Positions 61,917 through 64,000 of a DNA stretch of 64,000 nucleotides are shown piece by piece. A program made the translations under genes and the position numbers. The stretch covers positions 5,146,001-5,210,000 of the forward strand of contig NZ_JAJJMM010000001.1 of assembly GCF_020905295.1 (NCBI RefSeq), written 5' to 3'. How positions within the stretch are numbered: the first letter of the stretch is position 1; each line of letters opens with the position of its first letter. Origin of the DNA: Flavobacterium piscisymbiosum. GTDB taxonomy: Bacteria; Bacteroidota; Bacteroidia; Flavobacteriales; Flavobacteriaceae. Below the pieces are notes generated by a model. It made no database searches. It had not been told where the DNA came from and saw only the letters and a list, made by a program, of their open reading frames with translations.

Positions 61917-63005
61917 ATGAAGAAACTTATTTTACTCCCGATACTTGGGTTAATGCTCGTTTACGGATGTGGCAAAAAAGAAGAAATCAAAGATACAAAA
62001 GAGGAAAAATTTTGTATCGACAAAGACTTAAAAGAAAAAATCACGATCGAACCGGTACAAAAACGTTCGGTTAGTGAATCGATAAACCTTACCGGAAATA
62101 TAACGTATGATGCTGATCACGTAGTGCAGTTTAATAGCCTTGTAGAAGGGATTATTACCAAAACTACTTTTTCATTGGGTGATTATGTCAAAAAAGGACA
62201 AATTCTGGCCGAGATAAAAAGTACAGAACTCAACAGTATGCAATCTGAAAGTAAATCGTTTCAATCGCAAATAGCGGTAGCACAACGTAATTTACAATCG
62301 ACCAAATCGATGTTTGAAGACGGAATCGCTTCTCAGAAAGATTTAATGCAGGCACAAAGCGAACTGGATGTTTTAAAATCTTCTTTAGAAAATGTAAAAG
62401 CCAATCTCGCTATGTTTAGCGCCAGCAGCGAAAGATCTGTTTTTTTGATAAAAGCACCAACTGAGGGTTATATAGTAGCTAAAAACATAAGCCCGGGAAT
62501 GCAGATTACAGATGGCAGCGAGCCACTTTTTACTATTTCTGATCTCAAAGAAATCTGGGTTTTGGTCAATGTATACACCAGTAATTTAAAAAATGTAAGT
62601 GAAAATATGTTGGTCGATGTTACGACACCGGCATATCCGGATGAAATTTTTAAAGGAAAAATAAAAATGATGGCAAAAGTTTTTGATGCTGATGAACATG
62701 TTCTGAAAGCCAGAATTGTAATGGAAAACAAAAACTTAAAACTAAAACCGGGAATGACTGCCGATATCATTATCGATAAAAGTAAAGGCGGAGAAATGTT
62801 AGTTGCTGTTCCTGCAAAAGCAGTGATTTTTGATAACAATCGCGATCATATCCTGATTTATAAAAACGATTGTACGATAGAAACCAGAGAAGTGAATCCG
62901 ATTATAAAAAACAACAACTGGATTTATTTTGATAAAGGAGTTAATGAAGGTGAAATGGTGATTACTAAAAATCAACTGTTAATTCACGAACGATTAAAAA
63001 ACTAA
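61917..63005 (+). CDS. CusB/CzcB-like periplasmic adaptor lipoprotein (system 2)
   Basis: This 362-residue membrane fusion protein has a lipobox (ILGLMLVYGCGKKEE, Cys near 18). It has the usual hairpin and lipoyl halves: VVQFNSLVEGIITKTTFSLGDYVKKGQILAEIKSTELNSMQSE near 68-110, a coiled-coil to about 160, and FLIKAPTEGYIVAKNISPGMQITDGSEPLFTISDLKEIWVLVNVY near 178-223. The barrel region contains LKLKPGMTADIIIDKSKGGEMLVAVPAKAVIFDN near 275-310. No N-terminal Met/His-rich metal-binding tail is seen, so Cu, Ag, Zn, Co or Cd cannot be distinguished. It lies between CusC-like and CusA-like genes. Confidence 0.9.
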   Translation: MKKLILLPILGLMLVYGCGKKEEIKDTKEEKFCIDKDLKEKITIEPVQKRSVSESINLTGNITYDADHVVQFNSLVEGIITKTTFSLGDYVKKGQILAEIKSTELNSMQSESKSFQSQIAVAQRNLQSTKSMFEDGIASQKDLMQAQSELDVLKSSLENVKANLAMFSASSERSVFLIKAPTEGYIVAKNISPGMQITDGSEPLFTISDLKEIWVLVNVYTSNLKNVSENMLVDVTTPAYPDEIFKGKIKMMAKVFDADEHVLKARIVMENKNLKLKPGMTADIIIDKSKGGEMLVAVPAKAVIFDNNRDHILIYKNDCTIETREVNPIIKNNNWIYFDKGVNEGEMVITKNQLLIHERLKN

Positions 63006-63039
63006 TTATTCCTAAAAACGGATAAACACCATACAAAAT

Positions 63040-64000
63040 ATGAAAAAATTTGTACAAGGACTGGTCGCTTTCTCGCTAAAAAACTCCCTTATAGTTTTTT
63101 TCCTGACAGCAGTACTACTAGTCGCCGGAATAGTCAGCTATATCCATACCCCCATCGAAGCTTTCCCTGATGTAACCAATACAAGGGCAAGAATCATTAC
63201 GCAATGGCCCGGAAGAAGTGCCGAAGAAGTAGAGAAATTCATCACACTTCCGATTTCGAAACAAATGAACACGATTCCTAAAAAAGCCGAAGTACGTTCT
63301 ATTTCGCTTTTCGGATTATCGGTTGTAACGGTATTATTTGATGATGATGTCGAAGATTTTTACGCACAGCAATATGCCTCAAATCGCCTTAACGGATTAG
63401 ATCTTCCGGAAGGTGCAGATGTTGATATTGAACCGCCATCCGGAGCAACGGGTGAGATATTCAGGTATATCATCAAAAGTGATTTACCTATTAAAGAAAT
63501 CAAAGCCATTCAGGATTGGGTAATCGAAAGAGAACTAATTGCTGTTCCCGGAGTTGCCGATGTGGTGAGTTTTGGTGGTGAAGAAAAAATCTTCGAAATC
63601 AAAATTAATCCAACCGAATTAGAAAACTACAACTTATCTGCACTTGATGTTTACGAAGCTGTTTCTAAAAGTAATGTAAATGTTGGCGGAGACGTGATTC
63701 AGCGTGGTGATCAGGCTTATGTGGTACGCGGAGTTGGTTTGATCAATAAAGTCGAAGATATTGGTAATATTTTAATCGAAACCAAAGGATCATCGCCCAT
63801 ATTAGTAAAACACGTTGCCGAAGTTTCAATATCTGCCAAACCAAGATTAGGTCAGGTAGGTTTAGATGGCGATGATGATGTGGTAGAAGGAATCGTGATT
63901 ATGTTACGCGGAGAAAATCCGGGTGAAGTAATCAAGAGATTGAAAGATCGTTTGGCAGAACTTAATGAAAGAGTGCTGCCAGATAATGTAAAAATAGTTC
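63040..64000 (+). CDS. CusA/CzcA-like heavy-metal RND permease, 3' end outside window
   Basis: The first 320 residues of an HME-type RND pump are present. The ATG at 63040 starts MKKFVQGLVAFSLKNSLIVFFLTAVLLVAG (helix 1), then SYIHTPIEAFPDVTNTRARIITQWPGRSAEEVEKFITLPI near 35-74, which is the CzcA/CusA signature. The porter domain continues with VRSISLFGLSVVTVLFDDDVEDFYAQQYASNRLNGLDLPEGADVDIEPPSGATGEIFRYII. The gene completes a CBA set after the CusB-like adaptor (34-bp gap) under control of the upstream two-component system. The family determines metal by residues in the missing part, so the metal is not assigned. Confidence 0.92.
   Translation, partial: MKKFVQGLVAFSLKNSLIVFFLTAVLLVAGIVSYIHTPIEAFPDVTNTRARIITQWPGRSAEEVEKFITLPISKQMNTIPKKAEVRSISLFGLSVVTVLFDDDVEDFYAQQYASNRLNGLDLPEGADVDIEPPSGATGEIFRYIIKSDLPIKEIKAIQDWVIERELIAVPGVADVVSFGGEEKIFEIKINPTELENYNLSALDVYEAVSKSNVNVGGDVIQRGDQAYVVRGVGLINKVEDIGNILIETKGSSPILVKHVAEVSISAKPRLGQVGLDGDDDVVEGIVIMLRGENPGEVIKRLKDRLAELNERVLPDNVKIV

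Overview
The window looks like a chromosomal segment of a Flavobacterium-type member of the Bacteroidota. It is AT-rich. It carries SusC/SusD pairs, signal peptides ending in AQ, lipoproteins with acidic residues after the lipobox cysteine, and many promoters with the Bacteroidota -7 element TAnnTTTG. Several starts are TTG or lie on AT-rich leaders without a Shine-Dalgarno sequence. I see no rRNA, tRNA, CRISPR array, phage or complete insertion sequence.

Region 1 (1-27152) is a nearly complete pectin utilisation locus. A leftward polysaccharide utilisation operon runs from 14279 past the left edge: GH28 polygalacturonase, SusC, SusD, esterase, DUF4861 protein, two tandem GH105 unsaturated-galacturonyl hydrolases, GH43, and a pectate lyase (PL10) fused to a pectin methylesterase (CE8) that is cut by the window edge. 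A divergent LacI-family regulator (14564-15592) separates it from a leftward catabolic block (25761-15822): hexuronate MFS transporter, KduI, KduD, UxaC, KDG kinase, KDPG aldolase, UxaB and UxaA. Together they take galacturonate and unsaturated galacturonate to KDG, then KDPG, then pyruvate and glyceraldehyde 3-phosphate. Three promoters in this region share one composite element: a -7 box abutting the palindrome TGyAATCGATTACA. This points to a single LacI regulon. A secreted alpha/beta hydrolase (26205-27152) lies beside it.

Region 2 (27372-33676) is a probable iron or siderophore uptake unit (PepSY membrane protein, DUF4374 lipoprotein, TonB-dependent receptor) with a divergent AraC regulator and a 21-bp-spaced direct repeat between them.

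Region 3 (33677-38960) has a remarkable intergenic array of three ~120-bp units, each with a putative promoter, upstream of a small receiver-like protein. It is followed by a secreted isochorismatase-fold hydrolase, a YtcJ-type amidohydrolase and an alginate-export-type porin.

Region 4 (39025-46027) is a mixed set: 2H phosphoesterase, AraC regulator, two short-chain dehydrogenases, PepSY-like protein, DUF4386 membrane protein, and a LytTR/histidine-kinase pair. Region 5 (46193-51948) is a TolC-RND-adaptor efflux operon; its pump carries an EF-hand-like loop. Region 6 (51949-58466) is accessory-looking: tandem and dispersed repeats, an uncharacterised lipoprotein plus two small barrel-like proteins opposite an XRE regulator, a lipoprotein interrupted by an (AT)20 tract, and a DJ-1/PfpI protein. 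Region 7 (58467-64000) is an OmpR-type two-component system followed by a CusCBA/CzcCBA-like metal efflux operon, with four 11-bp-phased TCTAA repeats in front of it; the pump gene runs off the right edge.
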